A stretch of DNA of 60,000 nt. Source: Phoronis australis (taxonomy: Eukaryota > Phoronida > Phoronidae). A program made the translations under genes and the position numbers. The stretch spans positions 1,552,093 to 1,612,092 of the forward strand of contig NMRA01000011.1 in NCBI GenBank assembly GCA_002633005.1. The letters are read 5' to 3'. Shown one piece after another: positions 49,359 through 59,655 of this stretch. A model generated the notes under the pieces. It did no database searches and was not told the origin of the DNA. It saw only the letters and a program-made list of their open reading frames with translations. Numbering within the stretch: position 1 is the stretch's first letter; each line of letters opens with the position of its first letter.

Positions 49359-49424
49359 CATGGACGGCGCACTATAGGGGGATGGAGGCTATAGCCCAGT
49401 TTTTTCAGTGCTGCACAGCCCATG
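49359..49424 (+). mobile_element. Tiny foldback MITE, copy 2 of 3 (66 bp)
   Basis: Starts CATGGACGGCGCAC, has a G-rich half, then 'tatagccca', 'ttttttcagtgctg', and ends 'cagcccatg'. Same family as 33508-33581 (inverted) and 56278-56347. Confidence 0.65.
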
Positions 49425-51092
49425 TCTTGATGTAATAAATTCGAAATTTGAGTTTTGTTCCACGAGACAATGTTATAGTGGACAAACACTTTAGAGTACC
49501 CTCTGGCTCCGCACAGCAGGTCTCGTGCAGACAGAGCGCGTGGCAGCACGGGTGCCAACTTTCCCGGCCAGCTGTGTTGCACAATATTAGAATGACGTGG
49601 TCAAAGAGTTCCCATATAGTGACAACATCTCAGTATAATTATTTGGAAAAATAGCTTGCTACGTCAGACCTTCGTTGCTGATAAATCTGTGAGTGCAGCA
49701 CTTCAACATGAACGAAACGAGAAATGTAATAGCTGAAAATTACAAACTTAACAATAAAAGCCGTCCGAGTGTCACAAACCCTAAATATGGGGTAGTTAGT
49801 TGATGCAGACCTGCAAATCCTACTGGAGACGAAAGTTGGGATTTATGTAGCTCCGGGTGACCTCCCCTCCCCGCATCACCATCACCTCTTAGTACCNCTC
49901 GTAAATCCTCCACTGGTGTATTATTGCTGTAGCAACTGTCAGTAATCTCCTATATCTGTTTGACCTTTTGGCTCGACCATTTCCTCAGAGAAATGGTCCA
50001 TAGAACATCCCAAGCTCCCCTACTTACTCCAAATGTCGGTGAATGGTGAGATCTCCGTATTCGGAAAATCGTCATATTGACAGAAACACTTCCATACACA
50101 TTCTTTCGTAGTAGCTGGTAATCTAAAACTTGTTTGGGACATTTCAAAATACTGATAATCCTATTTTCAATTAACATTAAACTATTGATCTCTACAAATT
50201 TCTCGCCGGCTGTTCGGGAGGCCAAATTTCCTTTGGTGTTATTTGCACAGTTTGATAATAATGATGATGAACTGAAGAGGGAGTAACCGTAGGACGGTTT
50301 AACATAACTAGCAAGTGCAAATTAGTTGATTAATTTAAATTGAATTGCATTGAGTAACGGCTATCAGTTGTGTAATAGCTCAGTGTGTAAAACGGTTAGT
50401 CCATTAGCAAGGCGAAGCAGCAGACATTTCATTAAACTATTTAATAGTCGAACTTGGGAATTAATCGGTGTCGTTATGGTGAAAAGTACTTTACTAATCG
50501 AAAATTGACGTCATTATAAAGAGGTTGTATACAATTTCTCCGGAGCCGTGCAGGAAAAAGAAAATGAACATTTAGCCATGATTTGTATTATCAGAATTAA
50601 TAAAGTATTGACTGGTGAAAACCAGTCCATGAACATATTGGATTAAAAAATAAAACAAAGCAATAGATTGCATAATTCGAAATAAATAAACGTGTCTCAT
50701 AAGAAAATATAATATAATGTCATTTTGTTCTAATATGGGCATGATTGGTGAGAACTTGTAGTATGCTCTGACAAGTGCTTGGCAACTACCAAAAATACTG
50801 ATCATTGATAGCTTAGGGTGAATGTGTTACATGTATGTGTTGTTTGCTTCAAACATGGCTTTGCCATCAAAACTGTTTTGGCTGCCTGGCTATTCCTCAC
50901 ACGCTAGAAACTTTAGAGCAGTGTTTCCTCAGAAGTACAATGTACTGAAATTTATAAAGACGCTTTGTAGTGAATTGAAATCAGTATGACAATTTTACTT
51001 AAAATTTCAGGTTCTAAAAACCCCATCCCGGCTGCAAAATGTTTAGTAGACGAAATTCAATGTTGAACCGTTTTAGCTCAAGGAGATTAACA
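49425..51092. other. Non-coding stretch
   Basis: A single N at 49897 is followed by 'ctcgtaaatcctccactgg', which resembles a degraded hAT-type right end (compare 29524-29535). Around 50380 'tagctcagtgtgtaaaacgg' resembles a tRNA box A, but no box B follows. No gene seen. Confidence 0.45.
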
Positions 51093-51510
51093 GTTGGTCG
51101 GACTTCAGACCAGTCGGCTGGATTGCAAAACCAACTCGACTTTAAAACGCGAAGGCCTCACCCAAAAAACTAGTTGTCTAGAACCCCATGCTATAACCAG
51201 ATGTCCGGAGTTCAAACACGACAATCCGGGACTTCCTCGGAGACTCGCTTTCAATGTAGGTCTCGAAGATTCAAGTTACATCTAGTGTTTATTTTTCGTA
51301 TACGTTTGTTTTTTTTTGTTCAAAATTGGCGATTTGTTAGGCTATGATGTTTGAGCACAGGCCAACCCGTTTTAGTTCCGGCCAGGCAGGTTTTTGGGTG
51401 CGGCCACCTGAGTTTGAGTTACCAGCTAACCCGTTTTGCGCTCTGGCCATCAAGTTATAACACCGGCTATTCGGTTTTGCAGTCCAGCCATCTGGTTTTG
51501 AAGTGCAGAT
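51093..51510. mobile_element. Foldback element with minisatellite arms, copy 2 (inverted)
   Basis: Opposite orientation to 40758-41212. The reverse complement of copy 1's centre is found here as 'gtctcgaagattcaagt', 'gtgtttatttttcgta' and 'ggcgatttgtt'. The arms are ~21-bp units of 'ttggtcggacttcaaaac' type on the left and their reverse complement on the right. The two copies share both arms and centre, so they derive from one mobile family. Confidence 0.75.
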
Positions 51511-51559
51511 TTCCCCCTTGTAGCTGCGGCCACGAGCATAGAGTGAGCGTCCCTAGAAA

Positions 51560-52505
51560 TTGACTTTCATCTATGCAGCCTTCGCGTGGCTCGTAAACCG
51601 TTGCTCATTAAAAATTCGGTAAAACAGATCGATTGTTGGTATAGTACAAAATGTATCTTTTTATTTTTAAGCAATAGTAAAAAATATGTGTAAGATTCAA
51701 CTAACTTGAAATGCATTAAACATTTATTTACGGGTAGTGGAAGCGTAATAAAAAGAAGACCGGATAAATGTAGTCAATCTTCAGTTGTCGTGATTGCGAG
51801 TACCAATGTCATGAAACAAACAAATTTAGTCGTGCAGCCATTCGACTATCTCTAGTGGATTCATGGTTTGTCTAAAATTAAGAATAATATCGCACAATAC
51901 TAGAAAGCTTCCAAAAGGGTCTCCGACAAGGACAACTTTTCATGGAGACGCTGTATGTGTTTTAAAGGAGAATGCCACCCGATCTATTTCGTTTTTTACT
52001 GTCTCAATCGGTCTATATCCACATCAGCCCGTATACAGTCTATCTCTCCTCGCCGAGAAGTGTCGCGTTAACATTTGAGGAAGATGAGTACACGACGCAG
52101 CGACGTCAGTGGTTATTCGGCAGAGTGAGTGCCGCTATGGTGTGGTGTATCGTTCCCGCTTGCGAACCATGACACTGCGAGGAAAGCACGTAAATCGTTT
52201 TTTTTTTTTTAATTTGCTCGAGAACCGGAAATGCTACAGAAGGGATTTGCAGCAGTAAAGAATGAAAAGCACGCCGTTAATACCAAGTATGAGGCCGTGA
52301 AATATTTCCTTGTCTATGGCCGGCATTCTTCTGCATCAAAATGAGTTATTCTCACCCTAACCATTGTTTAAAACTGAAACAAAGTGTCTCGAATGCCTGT
52401 CTGAGAAGATGCAGTTTGTAATGTCTTTGTAGCTTTGTCGTGTAAATGTTTTGAGAAAACAATAACGAATACTGAAATCATACTGCGTTACCGGCTTAAG
52501 GTTAT
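51560..52505 (+). repeat. Duplicated segment, first copy, ends at a single N
   Basis: Near-identical to 52507-53442 (period 947), running exactly to the N at 52506. Differences are scattered substitutions, a shorter T tract and an 8-bp indel ('taacgaat' near 52465). Best explained as two haplotypes or overlapping contig ends placed side by side. Confidence 0.85.
51966..52495 (+). mobile_element. TTAA-flanked THAP element, second member
   Basis: Begins AGGAGAATGCCACCCG right after TTAA (51962-51965), and another TTAA stands at 52496-52499. Matches 1957-2695 in inverse orientation, but lacks ~200 bp holding the second ORF start. A short ATG frame at 52137 encodes the THAP-like CIVPAC motif and stops within a dozen codons. 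A remnant tryptophan-region frame and a T-rich tract (11-13 T) follow. No matching inverted repeats at the two ends. Confidence 0.55.
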
Positions 52506-52506
52506 N

Positions 52507-53442
52507 TTGACTTTCATCTATGCAGCCTTCGCGTGGCTCGTAAACCGTTGCTCATTAAAAATTCGGTAAAACAGATCGATTGTTGGTATAGTACAAAATG
52601 TATCTTTTTATTTTTAAGCAATAGTAAAAAATATGTGTAAGATTCAACTAACTTGAAATGCATTAAACATTTATTTACGGGTAGTGGAAGCGTAATAAAA
52701 AGAAGACCGGATAAATGTAGTCAATCTTCAGTTGTCGTGATTGCGAGTACCAATGTCATGAAACAAACAAATTTAGTCGTGCAGCCATTCGACTATCTCT
52801 AGTGGATTCATGGTTTGTCTAAAATTAAGAATAATATCGCACAATACTAGAAAGCTTCCAAAAGGGTCTCCGACAAGGACAACTTTTCATGGAGACGCTG
52901 TATGTGTTTTAAAGGAGAATGCCACCCGATCTATTTCGTTTTTTACTGTCTTAATCGGTCTATATCCAAATCATCCCGTATACAGTCTATCTCTCCTCGC
53001 CGAGAAGTGTCGCGTTAACATGTGAGGAAGATGAGTACATGACGCAGCGACGTCAGTGGTTCTTCGGCAGAGTGAGTGCCGCTATGGTGTGGTGTATCGT
53101 TCCCGCTTGCGAACCATGACAACGCGAGGAAAGCACGTAAATCGTTTTTTTTTAATTTGCTCGAGAACCGGAAATGCTTCAGAAGTGATTTGCAGCAGTA
53201 AAGAATGAAAAGCACGCCATTAATACCAAGTATGAGGCCGTGAAATATTTCCTTGTCTATGGCTGGCATTCTTCTGCATCAAAATGAGTTATTCTCACCC
53301 TAACCATTGTTTAAAACTGAAACAAAGTGTCTCGAATGCCTGTCTGAGAAGATGCAGTTTGTAACGTCTTTGTAGCTTTGTCGTGTAAATGTTTTGAGAA
53401 AACAATACTGAAATCATACTGCGTTACCGGCTTAAAGTTATT
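52507..53442 (+). repeat. Duplicated segment, second copy, with a second copy of the THAP element (52913-53436)
   Basis: Starts immediately after the N at 52506 and repeats 51560-52505, including the TTAA (52909-52912) and AGGAGAATGCC start. The sequence continues past the repeat as unique DNA, so the true locus is probably a single copy. Confidence 0.85.
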
Positions 53443-53546
53443 CCAAGCCTTATTTAGTGGTCTCCATCATTCTAACTCGTATATCAAAAACCTAAGCTGT
53501 TTTAACTAGTAAAAGTATGTATGTTCGGAAAAATGATCAGGAAATA

Positions 53547-53630
53547 CATAGGTTATTACATGTTCTTAGTCGTTATCCCCCGTATTCTAGAGCCCGACTA
53601 GATTTTGGAGAATTATCCACAATCCACGAA
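53547..53630 (+). repeat. Fragment of the 9367-type element (left palindrome)
   Basis: 'ttattacatg', 'agtcgttatcccccg', 'tctagagcccga' and 'gattttggagaattatc' match the left subterminal palindrome of the element at 9367-10390. Only one arm plus a short piece is present. Confidence 0.65.
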
Positions 53631-53865
53631 GTTAAAAGCGACAGCGAGCGAAACTTGTAGTACATGCATCTACAACAAGAGACTTGGGTAGGCGTAGTGA
53701 TATATTTACCATAGCAACGACTCATTCACGACTAGCTGGCCAAACGAGGTCGCTGTATGTTCAAGTTGCGTGTATTTGCGCACTGAAAGCACTGTTTTCA
53801 CCTTAATTTTCAAGTTTGTTGGAATAAAATTTTAGATGGGGTTTTACTGATATGCTTATGATTTG

Positions 53866-54693
53866 GGATTGTTCTAAAACCTCTCGACCCCCACATCCCA
53901 CGAACCATTCGACATACACTGTAGAACAAGCGCTTACTTGCAGGACCAACAAGTCGGCCCGTTAGCTCCCCTGGCTTTTCCCTGTTTTTTTTGCAATTAA
54001 GAGAGTGAAATCGGCAAGTTTGAAAGCCAAAAACAGAAAAAACACGACCAGATCAAACCAAAGACCTGCCAACGTTACAAATGTCGTTACCGGTAAAGTG
54101 TAATCGTCTCGTCTGCTTTTCAGTGGATGCAGTGGATGTCAGGTTCAAGCTTATTGGGAGAGCGCGAGGAACCGACGAATGTGATACAGCGCTGTATTTA
54201 TTCAGTAAATGCAGTGTGGAAATACAAACCGTTAACTTAAATGTATCTCAACGTTAAATGGAGTATATTGTAAAGGAGTTTACAACAGAAAGTCAATGAT
54301 AAAATGTGTAATTATGTCCACGTTAACGTACTCTCTCCCTAATTTTAGTAGAACAGGGCCATTGGTAGCCGCTCGTGGAACTATTTCCGTGACAATTAAC
54401 GATAGCACGCTCACAATTCGCTATTTCAGATCATGTTCTGACGCTACTTTCTTTTTAAAACCACCAGACTAAGCCAGAGCAGATAGTCGTGTAGGTAAAT
54501 CTTATGGGAAAGTCATTTAGGGAAGTAAGATGATGATGGAATGTGTAAAAAGCGCAAAGATACGTCTATATAGCCACAGGCCGTGGAGGTTGTGGGTCGT
54601 GGGGGGAGGGGGTTGTGGGTCGAGGGTTTCGTGAGTCGAATTTACTGTGATCGTGGGGTGTGGGGACCGTCGAGGGGATTTTAGGTCAATCCT
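53866..54693. mobile_element. 828-bp element with C/G-rich terminal inverted repeats
   Basis: The left end 'ggattgttctaaaacctctc' followed by GACCCCCACATCCCACGA is matched, inverted, by the right end (54652-54693). There TCGTGGGGTGTGGGG, CGAGGGGATTTTAGG and 'caatcc' read back. The right arm adjoins more G-rich repeats (54585-54650: 'gttgtgggtcg' units). The interior shows no coding capacity. A solo relative of the left end is at 48854. Superfamily unknown. Confidence 0.55.
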
Positions 54694-55670
54694 AAGATTT
54701 GTGCTTTGTATTGGGTTCGATTGTCATTTGTAAGGGACTTTCAATTACTCGACTAACACCAATACAGAATTCGAGCGGTGAGTTATAAAATATAACGAGA
54801 TGAGGTTATAATACTAGCGCATATTTAGCCCGCCATTGCCAGGGTTATTTTCTCTAGTGAAAATACTGTGTTGAACATGCAGCAGTAATATTTCCCGCCG
54901 TATCATCACCTACACTGTATGTATGATAAAAGTGCAATAAAAACGAATAATGCTGTTGTAAGAAGTTGAGCACAGCTTAAAGCACATTGATTTATAGGCA
55001 TGCATAACAGACGGAGGCTTACTGTCTGGGAAGAAAATGAAAAACACATTGAAAAGACGACAATGATAGTGTAAATAATTGATTATATCACGATAGATTG
55101 AAATGCGCAATCAGAATACGTTGCAACAGTTCGCCTTGAGCAACTGGAACATAAATGACATAGGGAATAAAATCAAACGTTATTGTATTCGATGACGTGA
55201 TGTTACAGAAACAAGTCGAGACGTTACAACAGGTAATTTATGAGGTGTCGTAATTGTTCACAGATGATCTTTTGTGCATGATTATTTACTGTCAGTATGG
55301 GCCAGTGACCTTGACACAAAATACATGTAAATAATAGAAAATAACTCATACCTTTATTTATCACGAAACAGGGATTGTATCTTAATACTGGTTGGTCAAA
55401 GACGTCTGGAATTACGATTAAAGGACAGTCAAAGAGTTTAGAAGGTGTCCATGGCGGTCCCACAAGAGCTGAATGCTGTGCTGTGTGTTGCTGTAACGTA
55501 AGAGGTTTAGGTGTAGGTTTGATGAAAGAAAATGGCACATTCACCTTCTGGGAGGTCTCAGTTTCGAATAGAAGAAACTAGAGTTTTCCAAGTCAGTAAT
55601 TTTGCGTGCAGCTTAGAAAGAAAATAACTTGTCAGGTAGACTCAAAGGCCCACATCATTCGTCAAGATAT
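54694..55670. other. Non-coding stretch
   Basis: A 106-codon minus-strand frame at 55224-55544 has no recognisable domain and no supporting splice context. Nothing else is seen. Confidence 0.5.
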
Positions 55671-55673
55671 TGC

Positions 55674-55735
55674 AGGTTCGTAGCCAGGGAGGGGGTTCGG
55701 GGGTTCGATCGAAGCCCCCTCCTTCTTTATCCGCG
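55674..55735. repeat. Palindromic G/C-rich element end
   Basis: 'gtagccagggagggggttcg' is followed shortly by 'cgaagccccctcc', an imperfect inverted repeat resembling ends of short foldback transposons. No second copy is seen in the window. Confidence 0.4.
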
Positions 55736-56277
55736 AAAAAGGTCCAGCCCCGGCCTTACCGTTAAAGATAGGATATAGATGGACAACAACAACAAAATTG
55801 TTGTAGCTACTGGTACTACTAACTACAGCGACTACTAAGTCAGTAATAATTTTGAATTTACTTTACGTAATCGTGGGGGCGCACCCGGCGGTAAACTTTC
55901 GACCTAATGGTGCTTGATGATAGGATCGTGCAAGCTTTATGCTGTTCATCGGCATTGACCCCGCGTGGTGGCTACAATAGGGCAACGTGGGAGTCCAGAA
56001 GTAAATGTCTATACCTAGCTAAGCTATAAAGCAGTGAGAGACCTCCCATAAAGTAGTGCAGTGTTAACATCTTAAAATGGCCAAGAAACAAAATAGGTTT
56101 GTTATTTGCAGAGTACAGTAAAGTGCAGGCGTTTTCAAATTTCCACTTTCCTTGTGGATTGGTGGATGACATGCATGCGTGTATACGTGTGTGCGTTTCT
56201 ATTCTTTTAAATTCAGTATACGCCGGTGATAATTAAGTTCACTATAGGCTAAAAAATCAGACATTTAACTACATGTA
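55736..56277. other. Non-coding stretch
   Basis: Nothing recognisable. Confidence 0.5.
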
Positions 56278-56347
56278 CATTGGCGGTGCATCATAGGGGG
56301 TTGGGGGGGGCATAATCACCACTTTTTTCAGTACTGCGCCGCCCATG
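56278..56347 (+). mobile_element. Tiny foldback MITE, copy 3 of 3 (70 bp)
   Basis: Starts CATTGGCGGTGCATCATAGG, has a G-rich half, then 'caccacttttttcagtactg' and ends 'cgccgcccatg'. Same family as 33508 and 49359. Confidence 0.65.
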
Positions 56348-56910
56348 AACTACCGTATTTTCTTGCACTAACAAAATCCCGGCGAGCATGTTCATATTAT
56401 TAGGGAAAAGTAGGTCTAGACCTAATAAAAACTTTGGTCAATGAAGAAAGTCTTCTCTTGTCAGTCAGTGCCAATGGCGCACAACCTCGCGGCGTCATAC
56501 AAGCAACCAATTTGATGGAAAAGATTTCCAAGGTTACGTGTCACTATTCCGAAGGTTCACTACTCCGAAAGTCTACTACTCCGAAGTTACTCCGAAGGTG
56601 CGCTAACTTCGAAAGTTCCGACTACTTCGAATGTCCACAATTCCTAAACCAGAACTCCGGCAGTTCATTATTCTGATTGTCTGCTAATGAATCGGAACTG
56701 ACCTGAGAAAAGTATTGCATTTGCGTCCACTTAGTAAGTATTTAAAGGTGTGCAAAAGTTGGATAGTTCATAAAACATTGGTTATGTAGTTTACAAATGA
56801 GCTCAGTTCCAATCACTGCCAATCGTGAATCTTGAATCTAACTAATGACTCCTTCAGTCTCAAGCAGGGACAACATTGGGTCAGGACTTCAGCGACCAAT
56901 AGCGGCGGTT

Positions 56911-57250
56911 TTAAAGGCAAAGGTAATCTTTTTTTCATGTCAATTTTAGGAAAAATACTGTTCGTTGGTTATCCCAGACGTATTTTTCACTTAATTACAG
57001 CTTTTCGTAGTATAATTAATTACTCGTGCTCTACTCCAGAAGTGACGTTTTGGGAGGCAGGAATTTCGCGCCAATTTCTTTTCATATAGTCTGACTGTGA
57101 GAGCTGTCGAGTCAGTCATTGTTCTACCTCGGTTGTGATAAGTTCGGTCGTCGTTTGCTTTTGTTTACAAAGTCAGACAACATGCCACATTGTTGCTGCG
57201 TACCGGGATATACTCATTATCGTCTCACGCGCGCTTTGGGAATACCAGGC
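56911..57250 (+). mobile_element. Truncated Kolobok-like element (left arm only)
   Basis: TTAA at 56911-56914 followed by AGGCAAAGG, then close similarity to the left arm of 38256-39564 through the THAP start. No inverted right arm is found downstream before the window end. The internal part is lost. Confidence 0.7.
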
Positions 57251-57297
57251 TTTGCATCGCTTTCCAAACTAGTTTATATCAAGAAACACGAGTACTA
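57182..57297 (+). pseudogene. Broken THAP ORF start
   Basis: ATG at 57182 encodes MPHCCCVPGY, the THAP start seen at 38519 but with the second zinc-ligand Cys changed to Tyr. About 11 bp inserted after the 'cgctttggg' phrase shifts the frame before the conserved FP and Trp. Beyond that, 'gtttatatcaagaaacacga' weakly resembles the 1375/45485 repeat, perhaps a chance match. The frame ends at 57297. Non-functional. Confidence 0.65.
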
Positions 57298-57775
57298 ACG
57301 CCGATATCGTCCGAAAGTCCAACCAAAATTCTGTTGAATAACTGTATGTACATTCGACGTTTCACCATAAACGATTGTGGGATGACATTCGAAAAAGGCG
57401 GTGCGAGAATAAATAGTCAGAGAAAGCGACACCTGGCGCAAGAACTATACAGTAACAAATCTACTTAGAAGCCGGGAAACACGCGTATTCGTACGCGTAA
57501 ATCAGAATAGCATAACATGGCAATCTACAGTAACACTCGTTTTCCGTATTTGAAAGACATGCGGTCAATTTCGCAGGCGCGTGAAAACCGGACGTTGTTT
57601 GAGCATAGGTACACCATCTAGTGCATCTAGTAACCGAAGTGTCGTTTATTTTTAAATGTAAAAGTATATCTGATACACCCAAGTCCGAAATTTATATCTT
57701 TTCCGAGTAGTGAACCTTCGAAATAGAGAGCGTTCAGAGTAGTGAACTTTTGGAATAGTGGGCTGTTCCCATTTC

Positions 57776-59150
57776 CAGCGATGTATGCCTTTGCAAGTTA
57801 AGAAACACAACCAGCTCAAAATATTCAAGTCGATCATTCTCTGACTAAATATTTCCGTCCGTGTATGTAATGAGGTGTCATATAGCACGCCCGGTTTGAA
57901 AGTTTGGCAGGGGGTAACGCGGGAACGTTCTCTGGACCACATTGCATCCGAATTTGGGTTCCGTTCTTTGCGAGCAACCGTCAGGGCATCATCCTTTCTG
58001 GTATTACGAATTCCGTATGATCTTGGGAACATAGAGCTGAGAGTCATTGTTGTGTATGCAGATTTCCCTCCTCCCCTAGTTAAGCTGCGTCAAGGGCCTT
58101 GCCGAAAACTCTAGTGTCGACGTTTGCAAAATATCAAAGGTCCGCCGTTCTAGAAATTTGAAGACCCCCCGCGCAATGCTGGTTACAGGCCTGTATTGAA
58201 AAAACGAAAGACCAACATGCAGTTGAAAAGACGATGGTTAAAGTCGCTTCTCGTTAACAGATAAATAACGGAAAGGGTTAAGAGCAGCATACTCAGACAC
58301 TTGTTAAATTGAATTGTCATTTCCGATCACGAGCATCTCACCGACCTTGAGTTCAATTCTCTGTGGAGAATTCCACGAGTTATTCAGCCTTGAACGGGTT
58401 TGAATAATAACCAGTTTGCAATACTTTCTTCTGGGGATGGCGTTTAGTAATAAACGCCGAAACATGCCATCGTTGGTTTTATTCAAAAATACTTTATAAC
58501 CAATAACAAATTGAAGAAGCAATACATGGCAAAACTAAGCATGCATATTTTGGGATTAGCACATGTACGTGCATGCGCGTTTTATAATTTATTCATGCAT
58601 GTGCTTCCTAAAGTATGCAGTCTTTAGGTCAAAGAACGCTGTAACGCAGTTGGAAGTAGCATGCTAAAACGTCTACTAAATATTTTAGACTATTTTGACC
58701 TCACCTCGATGTTGAATAAATAGTCTAATCTTGTATTGTAGTTAAAAACAGATATAATGTGACAAAAATGCAAAAAGCATTCTCCGAAGATAGTAGATTC
58801 ACCATGAGGCAAAATACAAAAAATACACCGACTGTGAAAAAGAAACGTGCAACATACAACGCGTTCGGGGAGTGAGCCAATACAGAAACAGTTATTTAAT
58901 TAAGTAATGATAAGGAAACACAGACAACCAATAATGGAAAAAGATCGTAAGAACGCGGAACAATAAAGATCCTAGGACGTATAGCCAAGAGAAATGGGTT
59001 AAGGTAAGATCGAAGGCGATGTACAAATAAAATAATAGACGCGAGTCCCACAGTTTGCGGGTTCAGTACACCTGTACCCACTATAACACTGACCTTCGGA
59101 TGTCTACATACAATGTACCTCTAAATTTACCACTACAACACTGGTGTTAA
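57776..59150. other. Non-coding stretch
   Basis: Only short frames occur. The minus-strand part from 59150 down to about 58900 may belong to the Penelope-like terminus described next, but I cannot set an edge. Confidence 0.45.
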
Positions 59151-59200
59151 AATCACGAAACGGACAATCGCCTCACAAATGAAAAGGTTCATATTAATTC

Positions 59201-59231
59201 GACGTTTCGTCTATTCATCAGACATCATCAG
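59201..59231 (-). ncRNA. Candidate small hammerhead ribozyme core (Penelope-type)
   Basis: On the minus strand the order is CTGATGA (59231-59225), a bulged T, GTCT, a 7-nt loop, AGAC (4-bp stem II), GAAAC (59208-59204), then GTC (59203-59201) with no stem III loop between. Hammerhead variants with almost no stem III, which act as dimers, are known from Penelope-like retroelements. Stem I is weak (about two pairs) and the T is bulged, so it may be inactive or coincidental. Confidence 0.4.
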
Positions 59232-59266
59232 GACACAAACAATCAGACATCAAGTGTCGACATAAC

Positions 59267-59412
59267 AGCAAACAGGTCATCACCATAGCTGCAGGGTCAC
59301 TGAGCTCTGCATGTTGTTATTGTTGTTGCACTCATTTCACTTCATGGATGCAACCTGACTCTGAACATGCAGAGCTCAGTGACCCTGCAGCTATGGTGAT
59401 GACCTGTTTGCT
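59267..59412. repeat. Perfect 49-bp inverted repeat with 48-nt loop
   Basis: Positions 59267-59315 (AGCAAACAGGTCATCACCAT...) are exactly complementary to 59364-59412 with no mismatch. On the minus strand the hairpin lies about 36 nt upstream of the hammerhead-like core, so both may belong to the end of one Penelope-like element. An RNA from either strand would form a long perfect duplex. Confidence 0.85.
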
Positions 59413-59550
59413 ATTTGCTGTTATTTTTGTCATTGATAAAATCATGAAGAACTGACATTCAGTTTTTGAATTAAAGTTTTTGTTCCGCAATTACAGGTGT
59501 GGTGATGTAAGTTACAAAAAACTACTCGTGTATTCATTTGCGTATATATA

Positions 59551-59655
59551 TGAGTGTGTGTGCGTGTGTGTGTGTCTGTGTCTGTGTCTGTGTGCGCGCG
59601 CGTGTGTGTGTATGTGTTTGTGTGCGCGCGCGCGTGTGTGTGTGCGTGTATGTTT
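59551..59655. repeat. (TG)n / (CG)n microsatellite
   Basis: Long TG runs with interspersed alternating CG tracts; potential Z-DNA. Val/Cys/Arg-rich frames across it are artefacts. Confidence 0.9.

Larger units (their letters stand above)
56535..57775. mobile_element. Inverted minisatellite arms enclosing a THAP transposon fragment
   Basis: The left arm 56535-56680 is made of ~16-bp units ('ggttcactactccgaa'). The right arm 57698-57775 carries them in reverse complement ('tccgagtagtgaaccttcg', 'tagtgaactttt'). The arrangement parallels the foldback elements at 40758 and 51093, but with a different unit and a ~1-kb interior that includes the broken Kolobok-like fragment. Confidence 0.6.

Noticed and set aside
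50379-50440. Possible tRNA from the box-A-like 'tagctcagtgtgtaaaacgg'
   Set aside because: No box B at the right distance and no acceptor pairing.
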